This document shows, piece after piece, positions 1 to 5,207 of a stretch of DNA of 6,626 bases. This DNA is from Chitinophagaceae bacterium (GTDB taxonomy: Bacteria; Bacteroidota; Bacteroidia; Chitinophagales; Chitinophagaceae): the NCBI GenBank assembly GCA_003489485.1, contig DNMB01000174.1, forward strand, positions 1 to 6,626, written 5' to 3'. The notes under the pieces are model-generated. The model did no database searches. It was given only the letters and a program-made list of their open reading frames with translations, and had not been told where the DNA came from. Each line of letters starts with the position of its first letter. The first letter of the stretch is position 1. The translations under genes and the position numbers were made by a program.

Positions 1-731
1 TATCGATGGTGGTCTTGGTCATGCGAAGTGGTTGAGTGAGGTAAAAGATGAATTCTCCTTAAAACATCTTCAAGATAATCAATTTGCATTTCTTGAATTT
101 CCAGAAGCTTCTTGTTTTGATGCACCAGCAAGTGATCGATCTTTTCGCTGAGTAATTTGATCTCCAACTCTGCTTTCAAGTTGATCTTATAGTCGTGTTC
201 GGCCCGCTGCCGGTCTTTTTGCTCTTGCCTGTTCTGGCTCATCATGATAATGGGTGCTTGGATTGCAGCCAGACAAGACAAGATCAGGTTAAGCAAGATG
301 AATGGAAAGGGATCAAAGGCGGGCTGATGAAGCAGCCATGCGTTAATGATCATCCAGCAGACAATAAAACTAAAGAAGCTTATAATGAAGGTCCAACTGC
401 CGCCAAAGGCTGCTACCCGGTCAGCCAGTTTTTCGCCCGTGGTCAGCTTTCTTTCTTCCTCTTCTTGTATTGTTTCAGAAAGAATCCCATTTTGTTGAAT
501 AGCCTGCATGACCTCTTTATCGAGGGCCACCAACTCTGTTCTCTCTTCTTCGATCAGCCAATTCAGGTATCGTCTTCGGTAAAGGTTCAGTTCATCTGCC
601 GAAATAAAGTCAGTGGATTCAAATCCCGGATAATCGGCTTTGATCAACGAAAAAATACCCGATCGAATACTGCTGCCTGCTATGGCTTCGCCCTCCGGAA
701 GCGGCTGTTTGCTGAAATAGCTTGTTCTCAT
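1..731 (-). CDS. DUF1003 family membrane protein (partial, open at left edge)
   Basis: Reading the minus strand from the ATG at 731 gives 243 codons with no stop before the window edge. The last two visible bases are TA, so the next codon could be a stop and the protein may be nearly complete. Residues 99-113 read GEKLADRVAAFGGSW, the hallmark of DUF1003, followed by a hydrophobic helix (about 114-132), FDPFPFILLNL (139-149), a second helix (about 143-163) containing AAIQAPIIMMSQNRQ, and a long charged, probably coiled tail (165-230) with RAEHDYKINLKAE. The first 95 residues form a soluble, acidic region that I cannot assign. The family is an inner-membrane protein of unknown function with two membrane helices. 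The gene lies downstream of htpG on the same strand, but a strong terminator separates them, so it probably has its own promoter. No Shine-Dalgarno is visible before the ATG. Family assignment is secure; function is unknown. Confidence 0.9.
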   Translation of the reverse strand, partial: MRTSYFSKQPLPEGEAIAGSSIRSGIFSLIKADYPGFESTDFISADELNLYRRRYLNWLIEEERTELVALDKEVMQAIQQNGILSETIQEEEERKLTTGEKLADRVAAFGGSWTFIISFFSFIVCWMIINAWLLHQPAFDPFPFILLNLILSCLAAIQAPIIMMSQNRQEQKDRQRAEHDYKINLKAELEIKLLSEKIDHLLVHQNKKLLEIQEMQIDYLEDVLRRIHLLPHSTTSHDQDHHR

Positions 732-760
732 AGAAATTTGTTTCGATCGCGATGTGAATA

Positions 761-800
761 TAAATAAAAAGCGCCGGCCATCCTATGAGAAAGCCGGCGC
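761..800 (-). terminator. Intrinsic terminator of htpG
   Basis: The arms gcgccggc (771-778) and gccggcgc (793-800) form a perfect 8-bp G+C-rich stem with a 14-nt loop. Read on the minus strand the stem is followed at once by TTTTTATTTA (770-761). It starts 19 nt after the htpG stop codon and ends 29 nt before the DUF1003 start, so it should separate the two transcripts. There is no A-tract on the other side, so it works in the minus direction only. Confidence 0.9.
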
Positions 801-819
801 AATCAACGATCGATGTGTA

Positions 820-2706
820 TTATAATACTTCCACGCTACGCTCTACAAAAGCCGTCAGGTCAGCGCCCTTGAGCATGCCCTGTGAAAGCAGGGCCAGGTC
901 GCAGGCTTGTTTGGCCAGTGTTTGCTGGGTCGTTTCGTCTGCAGACAAGATCTTGCCGATCAATTTGTGGTTAGCGTTGATGGCCACTTTGTAGCTATCG
1001 GGCATGGAACCATAAAAGCTCATCGGGCCACCACCCATTTTGCTCATCTCCTTCATACGACGCATCCACTCTTCCATGGTTATGGTCACTGGCAGCGATT
1101 CGGCAGACAGACTCTCGACTTCCACCTTCATGTTGGTATTGTTAAAGGCTTTCTCAAAGATCGATTTAAGCTGGTTGGTTTGCTCTTCGGTCAGGCTGTG
1201 CTTTTCGGCATCCTCTTTTTCTATCAGTTTTTGTATGATGTCTGCATCGACTCGCTTAAAAGTTGTTTTTTCGAGTTTCATTTCGAGATGCTGCATAAAG
1301 TGGTTATCGATAGGCGTGTTCATCAGCAAGACATCGTACTCCTTTTGCTGGGCCGATTGAATAAAGGTGTGTTGTTGCTCCGCATCGGCCGTGTATAGCC
1401 AAACCAGTTGTCCGTTCTTATCCGTTTGAAAGTCTTTGACCTTGGTCTTGTACTCTTCGAGCGTGTAGTGCTCTTTGTTGGTATTGGTCAGTAGCAAAAA
1501 GTCTTTGGCCTTTTCATAGAATTTCTCGTCAGAGAGGGCGCCGTATTTTACAAAGATGCCAATGTCGTTCCATTTGTTCTCGTAGGCCTTACGGTCTTTA
1601 TTGAAGAGCTCCATGAGCTTTTCGGCCACTTTGCGACTAATATAATTATTGATCTTCTTGACGTTGCTGTCGCTTTGCAAGAAAGAGCGGCTTACGTTCA
1701 GCGGAATATCCGGAGAATCGATTACGCCATGCAGCAGTAGTAAGAACTCGGGTACAATATCTTTTACCTCGTCGGTAATAAATACCTGGCGGCTAAAGAG
1801 CTTGATCTTGTTCTTTTGGATCTCGTAGTCGTTCTTAAGTTTGGGAAAATAGAGTACGCCCGTCAGGTTAAAAGGATAATCTACATTCAGGTGAATCCAG
1901 AACAACGGTTCTTCGGTAAAGGGATATAGTTCGCGGTAGAAGCTAATGTAATCTTCGTCCTTTAACTCTGAAGGAGCCTTGGTCCAGATGGGTTGAGTGG
2001 TGTTGATGATGTTAGGAACATCGATCTGCTTGTATTTTTTCTTGCCTTCTTTGTCTTCGCCATCCTCCACCGATTGTGATTTGGTGCCAAATTGTATGGG
2101 GATGGGCAAAAATTTTGCATAGCGGTCCAAGATCTGCTGAATGCGGTGATCTTCGAGAAACTCTTCGGATTCTTCATTGATATACAAGATCACATCGGTA
2201 CCGCGTTCACTTCTTTTGCCTTCACTGATCTCAAAGGATGTGCTGCCGTCGCAGGTCCATTTGGCCGCGGTGGCCCCCTCTTGGTAAGAGAGCGTCTGGA
2301 TCTCTACTTTTTCAGCTACCATAAAGGCGGAGTAAAAGCCCAGACCAAATCGGCCGATGATCTCATTGGCATCCTTGGCCTCTTTGAACTTTTCCATAAA
2401 CTCGGTCGCACCCGAAAAGGCTACCTGGTTGATGTATTTTTTGACCTCGTCTGCGGTCATGCCCAGTCCCGCATCCGAGATCGTGATGGTTTTTTTCTTC
2501 TTATTGACCTTTACCTGAATGGTCAGTTCTCCCAGCTCTTTGTTGTATTGGCCCAATGAACTCAGGCGTTTGAGTTTTTGGGTAGCGTCGATGGCGTTAC
2601 TGATCAGTTCGCGCAAAAAGATCTCGTGGTCGGAATACAGGAATTTTTTGATGATGGGAAAGATGTTCTCGGTATTGATCGAAATCGTGCCTTTTTCCTT
2701 GGTCAT
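820..2706 (-). CDS. htpG: HtpG, bacterial Hsp90 molecular chaperone
   Basis: 628 residues, close to the 624 of E. coli HtpG, so full length. It is a cytosolic, ATP-driven homodimeric chaperone that remodels client proteins, often with the DnaK system. The N-terminal GHKL ATPase domain shows LRELISNAIDA (31-41; E33 is the expected catalytic glutamate and N37 the Mg-ATP ligand), DAGLGM (78-83) and the lid motif GRFGLGFYSAF (118-128). The middle domain has the conserved IPLNVSRSFLQ (334-344), in which R340 is the expected gamma-phosphate-sensing arginine. The C-terminal dimerisation domain carries EEWMRRM (545-551) and INANHKLIGKIL (about 576-587). The linker between N and middle domains is short and lysine/acid-rich (about 210-227), as is usual in bacteria and unlike the long eukaryotic linker. 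The ATG at 2706 is right for the family, where ETFxFQAE-like starts are replaced here by GTISINTENIFPI. It is divergent from tRNA-Pro and closed by the terminator at 761-800. No heat-shock operator such as CIRCE is seen upstream. Confidence 0.98.
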   Translation of the reverse strand: MTKEKGTISINTENIFPIIKKFLYSDHEIFLRELISNAIDATQKLKRLSSLGQYNKELGELTIQVKVNKKKKTITISDAGLGMTADEVKKYINQVAFSGATEFMEKFKEAKDANEIIGRFGLGFYSAFMVAEKVEIQTLSYQEGATAAKWTCDGSTSFEISEGKRSERGTDVILYINEESEEFLEDHRIQQILDRYAKFLPIPIQFGTKSQSVEDGEDKEGKKKYKQIDVPNIINTTQPIWTKAPSELKDEDYISFYRELYPFTEEPLFWIHLNVDYPFNLTGVLYFPKLKNDYEIQKNKIKLFSRQVFITDEVKDIVPEFLLLLHGVIDSPDIPLNVSRSFLQSDSNVKKINNYISRKVAEKLMELFNKDRKAYENKWNDIGIFVKYGALSDEKFYEKAKDFLLLTNTNKEHYTLEEYKTKVKDFQTDKNGQLVWLYTADAEQQHTFIQSAQQKEYDVLLMNTPIDNHFMQHLEMKLEKTTFKRVDADIIQKLIEKEDAEKHSLTEEQTNQLKSIFEKAFNNTNMKVEVESLSAESLPVTITMEEWMRRMKEMSKMGGGPMSFYGSMPDSYKVAINANHKLIGKILSADETTQQTLAKQACDLALLSQGMLKGADLTAFVERSVEVL

Positions 2707-2729
2707 AGGAAGGGGTTTTAGTTTTCATC

Positions 2730-2759
2730 TTATTAGCAAGCCTTGTTCCAGCCTGTCAA
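2730..2759 (-). promoter_or_regulatory. Candidate htpG promoter, two overlapping readings
   Basis: On the minus strand TTGACA (2759-2754) and TAATAA (2735-2730) are 18 nt apart, a sigma-70-like pair that would place the transcript start about 15-20 nt before the htpG ATG. The overlapping string TGGAACAAGGCTTGCT (2750-2735) matches the sigma-54 consensus TGGCACRNNNNTTGCW except for one base (C to A). Neither is a classic Bacteroidota TAnnTTTG box. I cannot decide between them from sequence; one of them being the htpG promoter is an inference from position. Confidence 0.4.
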
Positions 2760-2798
2760 ACCTTGCCAGATTGACATTTTTTGGGGGTCTTTTTGCCC

Positions 2799-2834
2799 TT
2801 GCCCCTGAGAATCCGTCAGCAAGCCTTATATTTG
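2799..2834 (+). promoter_or_regulatory. Bacteroidota-type promoter of tRNA-Pro
   Basis: TATATTTG at 2827-2834 is an exact match to the Bacteroidota -7 box TAnnTTTG and lies 16 nt before the mature tRNA 5' end. The nearest -33-like TTG is at 2799-2801, 25 nt upstream, slightly farther than the usual spacing. The predicted transcript would start near 2841 and have a leader of about ten bases, partly overlapping a small CCC-GAAA-GGG hairpin (2839-2848). Confidence 0.65.
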
Positions 2835-2850
2835 CAACCCCGAAAGGGAT

Positions 2851-2927
2851 CGGGAGGTAGTTCAGCCCGGTAGAATACCTGGTTTGGGACCAGGGGGTCG
2901 CAGGTTCGAATCCTGTCCTCCCGACCA
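2851..2927 (+). tRNA. tRNA-Pro, anticodon UGG
   Basis: A complete cloverleaf can be folded by hand. The acceptor stem pairs CGGGAGG (2851-2857) with CCTCCCG (2917-2923). The D stem is GTTC/GAAT (2860-2863, 2873-2876). The anticodon stem CCTGG/CCAGG (2878-2882, 2890-2894) encloses loop TTTGGGA, giving anticodon TGG (2885-2887), which reads proline CCN codons. The T arm contains the invariant GGTTCGAATCC (2903-2913). The discriminator is A2924 and the CCA end is encoded (2925-2927). Total 77 nt with no intron. It is transcribed divergently from htpG, has a TAnnTTTG promoter and is followed by an intrinsic terminator 4 nt after the CCA. Confidence 0.98.
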
Positions 2928-2931
2928 ACCG

Positions 2932-2964
2932 AAAAAGCCTCTGGCGAAAGCCTGGGGCTTTTTT
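2932..2964 (+). terminator. Intrinsic terminator of tRNA-Pro
   Basis: AAAAAGCCTC (2932-2941) pairs with GGGGCTTTTT (2954-2963), one pair being a T-G wobble. Inside, GGC/GCC (2943-2945, 2950-2952) closes a GAAA tetraloop, and a single T-T mismatch separates the two stem parts. The 3' arm ends in six T. The A-tract/T-tract symmetry means it could also stop minus-strand transcription coming from the right. Confidence 0.88.
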
Positions 2965-3007
2965 GTTTTGAGGCGTTGCAAGCTTGCTTGCATAAGCCGA
3001 AAAATAA

Positions 3008-3050
3008 AAAAAGCCCATAGCAGCCGAAGGCTGCAAGGCTTTTTCGGTTG
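3008..3050 (+). repeat. Stem-loop repeat copy A, bidirectional terminator-like
   Basis: The core GCAGCC-GAA-GGCTGC (3020-3034) is a perfect 6-bp stem with a triloop. An outer stem pairs AAAAAGCC (3008-3015) with GGCTTTTT (3037-3044) across a small asymmetric internal loop. Having an A-tract on the left and T-tract on the right, it resembles a bidirectional intrinsic terminator. Bases 3020-3044 are identical over 25 nt to copy B at 3088-3112. It is the second terminator-like structure after tRNA-Pro. Confidence 0.8.
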
Positions 3051-3067
3051 TGGCTCCCCCCCTAAAT

Positions 3068-3112
3068 GGATCATTGAAAATAATCCTGCAGCCGAAGGCT
3101 GCAAGGCTTTTT
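3068..3112 (+). repeat. Stem-loop repeat copy B
   Basis: This is the same core GCAGCC-GAA-GGCTGC (3088-3102), extended by T3087-A3103 and, past a bulged A3104, by CC/GG (3085-3086, 3105-3106), then CTTTTT. The 20 nt before the core (ggatca...ataatcct) are shared with copy C but not with copy A. It lies 20 nt beyond the stop of the small minus-strand gene, so it could end that transcript; on that strand it is followed by the imperfect T-tract ATTATTTTC. Confidence 0.75.
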
Positions 3113-3589
3113 ATCTATTTATACCTAAATCTTTAAGGTTCTTCTCTCTCGATATTTTTCTTATTTATCTCATTCTCCATTTTTTCAAATTCCTTAACCT
3201 CTTTGTAATAAGTAGAAATTGTAGAATATGAAAGTAGTAAGAAGGTGATAAGAATTGTTATTATCACAACGGTGTCAAAATCAACAAAGCCACCAACAGG
3301 CATTTCAAAAATCATGATTACGATGCCAATCAAAAAGCCGAGTAATCCACCCAGCAATAGACTAATTATTCCTTTTTTAATGATTCCAGAAATTGGAAAT
3401 GTAGGTCTTGTCATAATTAAAGCTTTTAATATTATCTTAATTAAAGATATCTAATGTGTTTGACACTTCTCTATCCTCATTATTTATGCTAAAATATCTT
3501 TCAAACACCCGTATACCCACAAATGGATATGAAGTTCCAAGATAACTTAATAAATAACTGATAACAATGGATTCTGCCTCCTCCCTATT
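3113..3589. other. A+T-rich segment bounded by direct repeats B and C
   Basis: By eye this stretch is roughly one third G+C, clearly below htpG and the genes to the right. It holds one small minus-strand membrane protein gene (3133-3414). The remaining 175 bases to 3589 contain no start-to-stop frame I would defend. They include only an A+T-rich imperfect palindrome, TATCTT-AATTA-AAGATA (3433-3449), just upstream of the small gene. Base composition and flanking direct repeats suggest an acquired or duplicated segment, but no transposase, integrase or target-site duplication is visible. Confidence 0.5.
3133..3414 (-). CDS. Small two-helix membrane protein, unknown function
   Basis: 93 residues from an ATG at 3414. 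I do not recognise a family. The sequence has a short polar N-terminus with a lysine pair (13-14), a glycine/leucine-rich hydrophobic helix (about 15-36), a short connecting loop (MPVGGFVDFD, 38-47), a second hydrophobic helix (about 49-68), and a highly charged tail (70-93) rich in K and E that is probably cytosolic and helical. This order of features looks like a real membrane protein rather than a chance frame, since composition would not by itself give two well-spaced helices and a charged tail. No Shine-Dalgarno is seen; the leader is A/T-rich, as in the other genes here. The gene is isolated between stem-loop copies B and C, in the A+T-rich segment. The alternative is a non-coding stretch with a chance frame; database matches with conserved protein sequence would settle it. 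Confidence 0.6.
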   Translation of the reverse strand: MTRPTFPISGIIKKGIISLLLGGLLGFLIGIVIMIFEMPVGGFVDFDTVVIITILITFLLLSYSTISTYYKEVKEFEKMENEINKKNIEREEP

Positions 3590-3634
3590 GGGTCACAAAA
3601 AATAATCCTACAGCCTAAGACTGTAAGGCTTTTC
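3590..3634 (+). repeat. Stem-loop repeat copy C (diverged)
   Basis: Aligned without gaps to copy B (offset 522), 36 of 44 positions are identical. The core is ACAGCC-TAA-GACTGT (3610-3624). The outermost core pair changed from G-C to A-T on both arms, which keeps pairing, while C3614/A3620 is a mismatch. The extension T3609-A3625, bulged A3626 and CC/GG are kept, then CTTTT. No plus-strand gene lies just upstream for it to terminate; it sits 48 nt before the hydrolase start. After the T-tract, cagttgt resembles cggttgt after copy A. Confidence 0.7.
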
Positions 3635-3681
3635 AGTTGTTACAATTTTCTTCTCTTATACACTTAAATAAAACTTTCCCG

Positions 3682-4572
3682 ATGAAAAGAGTATTTATTA
3701 CGCTGCTACTAGCCAATTATTGTCTGTGGAGCCTTGGTCAAGGAGCGGCCGCGCTCAAATTGGTCGATAAAGACGGCTGGACCTCTTACCTGCAGGGCAA
3801 TATTCCCCTTGTTATTAGTGCTCCCCATGGTGGAACGCTCAACCTGAGTGAAGTACCCGATCGAAGCTGCGAAGGTGCCGTTACGGTTACCGATTCATAT
3901 ACCAAAGAATTAGCGATCGAGATCGCAGATTACCTCCAAAAGTCCAATGGCAAAAATCCTTATTTGGTCATCTGCAATTTGATCAGAAAGGATATCGATC
4001 AAAACCGTGATCTGCCGGAGGCTACATGTGGGGAGAGCAGTATGGAAGCGCCCTGGCTGGCTTTTCATGAGCAGATCGACGAGGCCATTAAAGAGGCGGT
4101 TGCACAGCACGGGTATTGTATTTATATAGACCTGCATGGTCACGGACATCCGGAGCAGCGGCTTGAGTTGGGGTACATGCTAAGCGACAAAGAACTCACG
4201 GAGCTTTATGAGAAAAAGAACGTGCCTGCCAAACAACATTCTCTTAGTAATTTTCTCGCACGATCAAAAGGAAGTCTACAGTTGTACGATTTGTTATTCG
4301 GGCCCAATGCCTTTGGTACGCTGATGGCCAAAGAAGGCTTTCCCTCGGTGCCGAGTGCCCAAGATCCGTATCCTCAAGAGGGGCAGAAATATTTTAACGG
4401 GGGCTATAATACTCGCCGCTACACAGGGGTCAATTACCCTCAGGTTATTGGTTGGCAGATTGAGTCCAATATGAGAGGTGTGCGTGATAAGGCAGGAAGA
4501 CCGGTATTTGCGGCGGCCTTTTCTAAGGTGATCTTGCAATACATGGAACAGGTAGCTGCAATAAAAAAATGA
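3682..4572 (+). CDS. Exported N-formylglutamate amidohydrolase-like metal hydrolase
   Basis: 296 residues from the ATG at 3682. That start gives a typical signal peptide (MKR, hydrophobic core 4-17, cleavage probably near 20-23); the frame can be extended to a TTG at 3637, but that would place 15 residues in front of the signal peptide and run into repeat copy C. The mature part shows SAPHGG (46-51), RKDIDQNRD (102-110), DLHGHGHP (150-157), GFPSVPS (219-225), YFNGGYNTRRY (237-247) and IGWQIESN (256-263). Early PHGG, the DLHGHG motif and a late glutamate are what I would expect for the N-formylglutamate amidohydrolase-like group of zinc hydrolases; H49, H152/H154 and E261 are candidate metal or catalytic residues. 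The true substrate is unknown: a secreted or periplasmic enzyme need not act on formylglutamate and no histidine-degradation genes are nearby. Its stop is 6 nt from the convergent sigma-factor stop. Confidence 0.75.
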   Translation: MKRVFITLLLANYCLWSLGQGAAALKLVDKDGWTSYLQGNIPLVISAPHGGTLNLSEVPDRSCEGAVTVTDSYTKELAIEIADYLQKSNGKNPYLVICNLIRKDIDQNRDLPEATCGESSMEAPWLAFHEQIDEAIKEAVAQHGYCIYIDLHGHGHPEQRLELGYMLSDKELTELYEKKNVPAKQHSLSNFLARSKGSLQLYDLLFGPNAFGTLMAKEGFPSVPSAQDPYPQEGQKYFNGGYNTRRYTGVNYPQVIGWQIESNMRGVRDKAGRPVFAAAFSKVILQYMEQVAAIKK

Positions 4573-4578
4573 GACCTG

Positions 4579-5121
4579 TCAGTAGAGCGGTAGTTTTACC
4601 AGCGATCTTAATTTTTTAATGGCCATCGAGAGTTGGTTTCGTGCCACTTGGTACTCGATCTGCATGATGTCGCATATTTCTCGGTAGCTGAGTCGTTGGT
4701 AAAAGCGAAGAAAAATAATCTCGCGTTGTTTGGGAGAAAGATGCGCCAATTGTTCCGTGAGTGCAGCCACGTTGGCCTGGTCTTGCTCTGATTGGATCAA
4801 AAAGCTCTCATGACTCATTTCGAAGGGAAGCTCATCGCTGGCACGAAGAACTTGTTGGTTGCTTTTTATGGTTCGATTCAATTTGTATCGAAGCGCTTTG
4901 ATCAGATAGGCTTGAATGGAAAGTAAGGGAGCAGGCTTTCGTTGTTGCCAAATCTCAATAAAAAGATCCTGCAAACAGTCATTGACCAACTCTGTGTCGC
5001 GACACACCTTTATGCCATACTGGTACAATACGTTGTAGTAGCGCTCGAACAGAACGGCAAGTGCAGCTTTATTGCCTTGCCGGAAACTATCCCAGATAAT
5101 ATCGTCGCTGTGGGCTTGCAA
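4579..5121 (-). CDS. ECF RNA polymerase sigma factor, FecI-like
   Basis: 180 residues, the normal size of a sigma-70 family extracytoplasmic-function factor with only regions 2 and 4. Region 2 covers about residues 20-88, with LFERYYNVLYQYGIKVC (24-40) and the core-binding stretch DCLQDLFIEIWQQR (48-61). Region 4 covers about 120-172, starting with LSPKQREIIFLRF (128-140) and the helix-turn-helix LSYREICDIMQIEYQVARNQ (144-163) for -35 recognition. The start appears to be TTG at 5121: the frame upstream has a stop at 5146-5148 and the first in-frame ATG is at residue 102, which is too late. The gene is divergent from the FecR-type gene at 5208, its likely partner, and probably drives transcription of the fecR-receptor pair. 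Its stop is 6 nt from the stop of the convergent hydrolase, with no terminator seen in the gap. Confidence 0.93.
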   Translation of the reverse strand: MQAHSDDIIWDSFRQGNKAALAVLFERYYNVLYQYGIKVCRDTELVNDCLQDLFIEIWQQRKPAPLLSIQAYLIKALRYKLNRTIKSNQQVLRASDELPFEMSHESFLIQSEQDQANVAALTEQLAHLSPKQREIIFLRFYQRLSYREICDIMQIEYQVARNQLSMAIKKLRSLVKLPLY

Positions 5122-5148
5122 TCGGTTTGGTTGGCGGGGGTAAATTTA

Positions 5149-5181
5149 TTGCCTAAATGATGTTACATAACCACAGATTTG
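5149..5181 (+). promoter_or_regulatory. Candidate promoter of the fecR-receptor operon
   Basis: TTG (5149-5151), a 22-nt spacer and CAGATTTG (5174-5181), one base off the Bacteroidota TAnnTTTG box, point right. The implied start near 5188 leaves about 20 nt of leader before the ATG at 5208. It lies in the 86-nt gap between the divergent sigma and fecR genes. On the minus strand the same gap contains TAAATTTA (5148-5141), a near match that could serve the sigma gene. If the ECF factor itself drives the operon, the true elements may differ from these. Confidence 0.4.
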
Positions 5182-5207
5182 TACACTTTTTACGACCAAC
5201 AAGCCGT

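Larger units (their letters stand above)
2926..3050. repeat. 15-bp perfect inverted repeat linking tRNA 3' end and repeat copy A
   Basis: caaccgaaaaagcct (2926-2940) and aggctttttcggttg (3036-3050) are exact reverse complements, 95 nt apart. The left arm includes the last two bases of the encoded tRNA CCA and the 5' arm of the tRNA terminator. The right arm is the 3' arm of repeat copy A. Between them is a second short hairpin, TGCAAG/CTTGCA with loop CTTG (2978-2993). The arms could form a long stem as an alternative to the two local terminators, or may simply reflect duplicated terminator sequence. Confidence 0.7.

Noticed and set aside
195..767. Plus-strand frame of 190 codons.
   Set aside because: It is antisense to the DUF1003 gene, whose conserved motifs lie on the minus strand.
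2725..3104. Two overlapping minus-strand frames (2725-3036 and 2862-3104) with peptides such as GRTGFEPATPWSQTRYSTG and GGQDSNLRPPGPKPGILPG.
   Set aside because: They are the reverse-strand translation of the tRNA-Pro gene. Such peptides are a well-known source of false hypothetical proteins in databases; the cloverleaf, promoter and terminator explain the DNA.
2884..3231. Plus-strand frame of 115 codons across the tRNA, its terminator and the repeats.
   Set aside because: It starts inside the tRNA and runs through two terminator hairpins, and its protein has no family features.
3460..3490. TTGACA followed by TATGCT on the plus strand as a promoter for the hydrolase.
   Set aside because: The spacing is 19 nt, the second box is weak, it is about 190 nt from the gene, and the stem-loop copy C with its T-tract would lie between.
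2851..3634. A genomic island inserted at the tRNA-Pro gene.
   Set aside because: I looked for a second copy of the tRNA 3' end downstream as an attachment site and for an integrase; neither is in the window.
3068..3634. A CRISPR array or integron cassette array made by the repeats.
   Set aside because: Three copies are spaced 68 and 522 nt apart with no regular spacers, no cas genes and no integrase, so neither term is justified.
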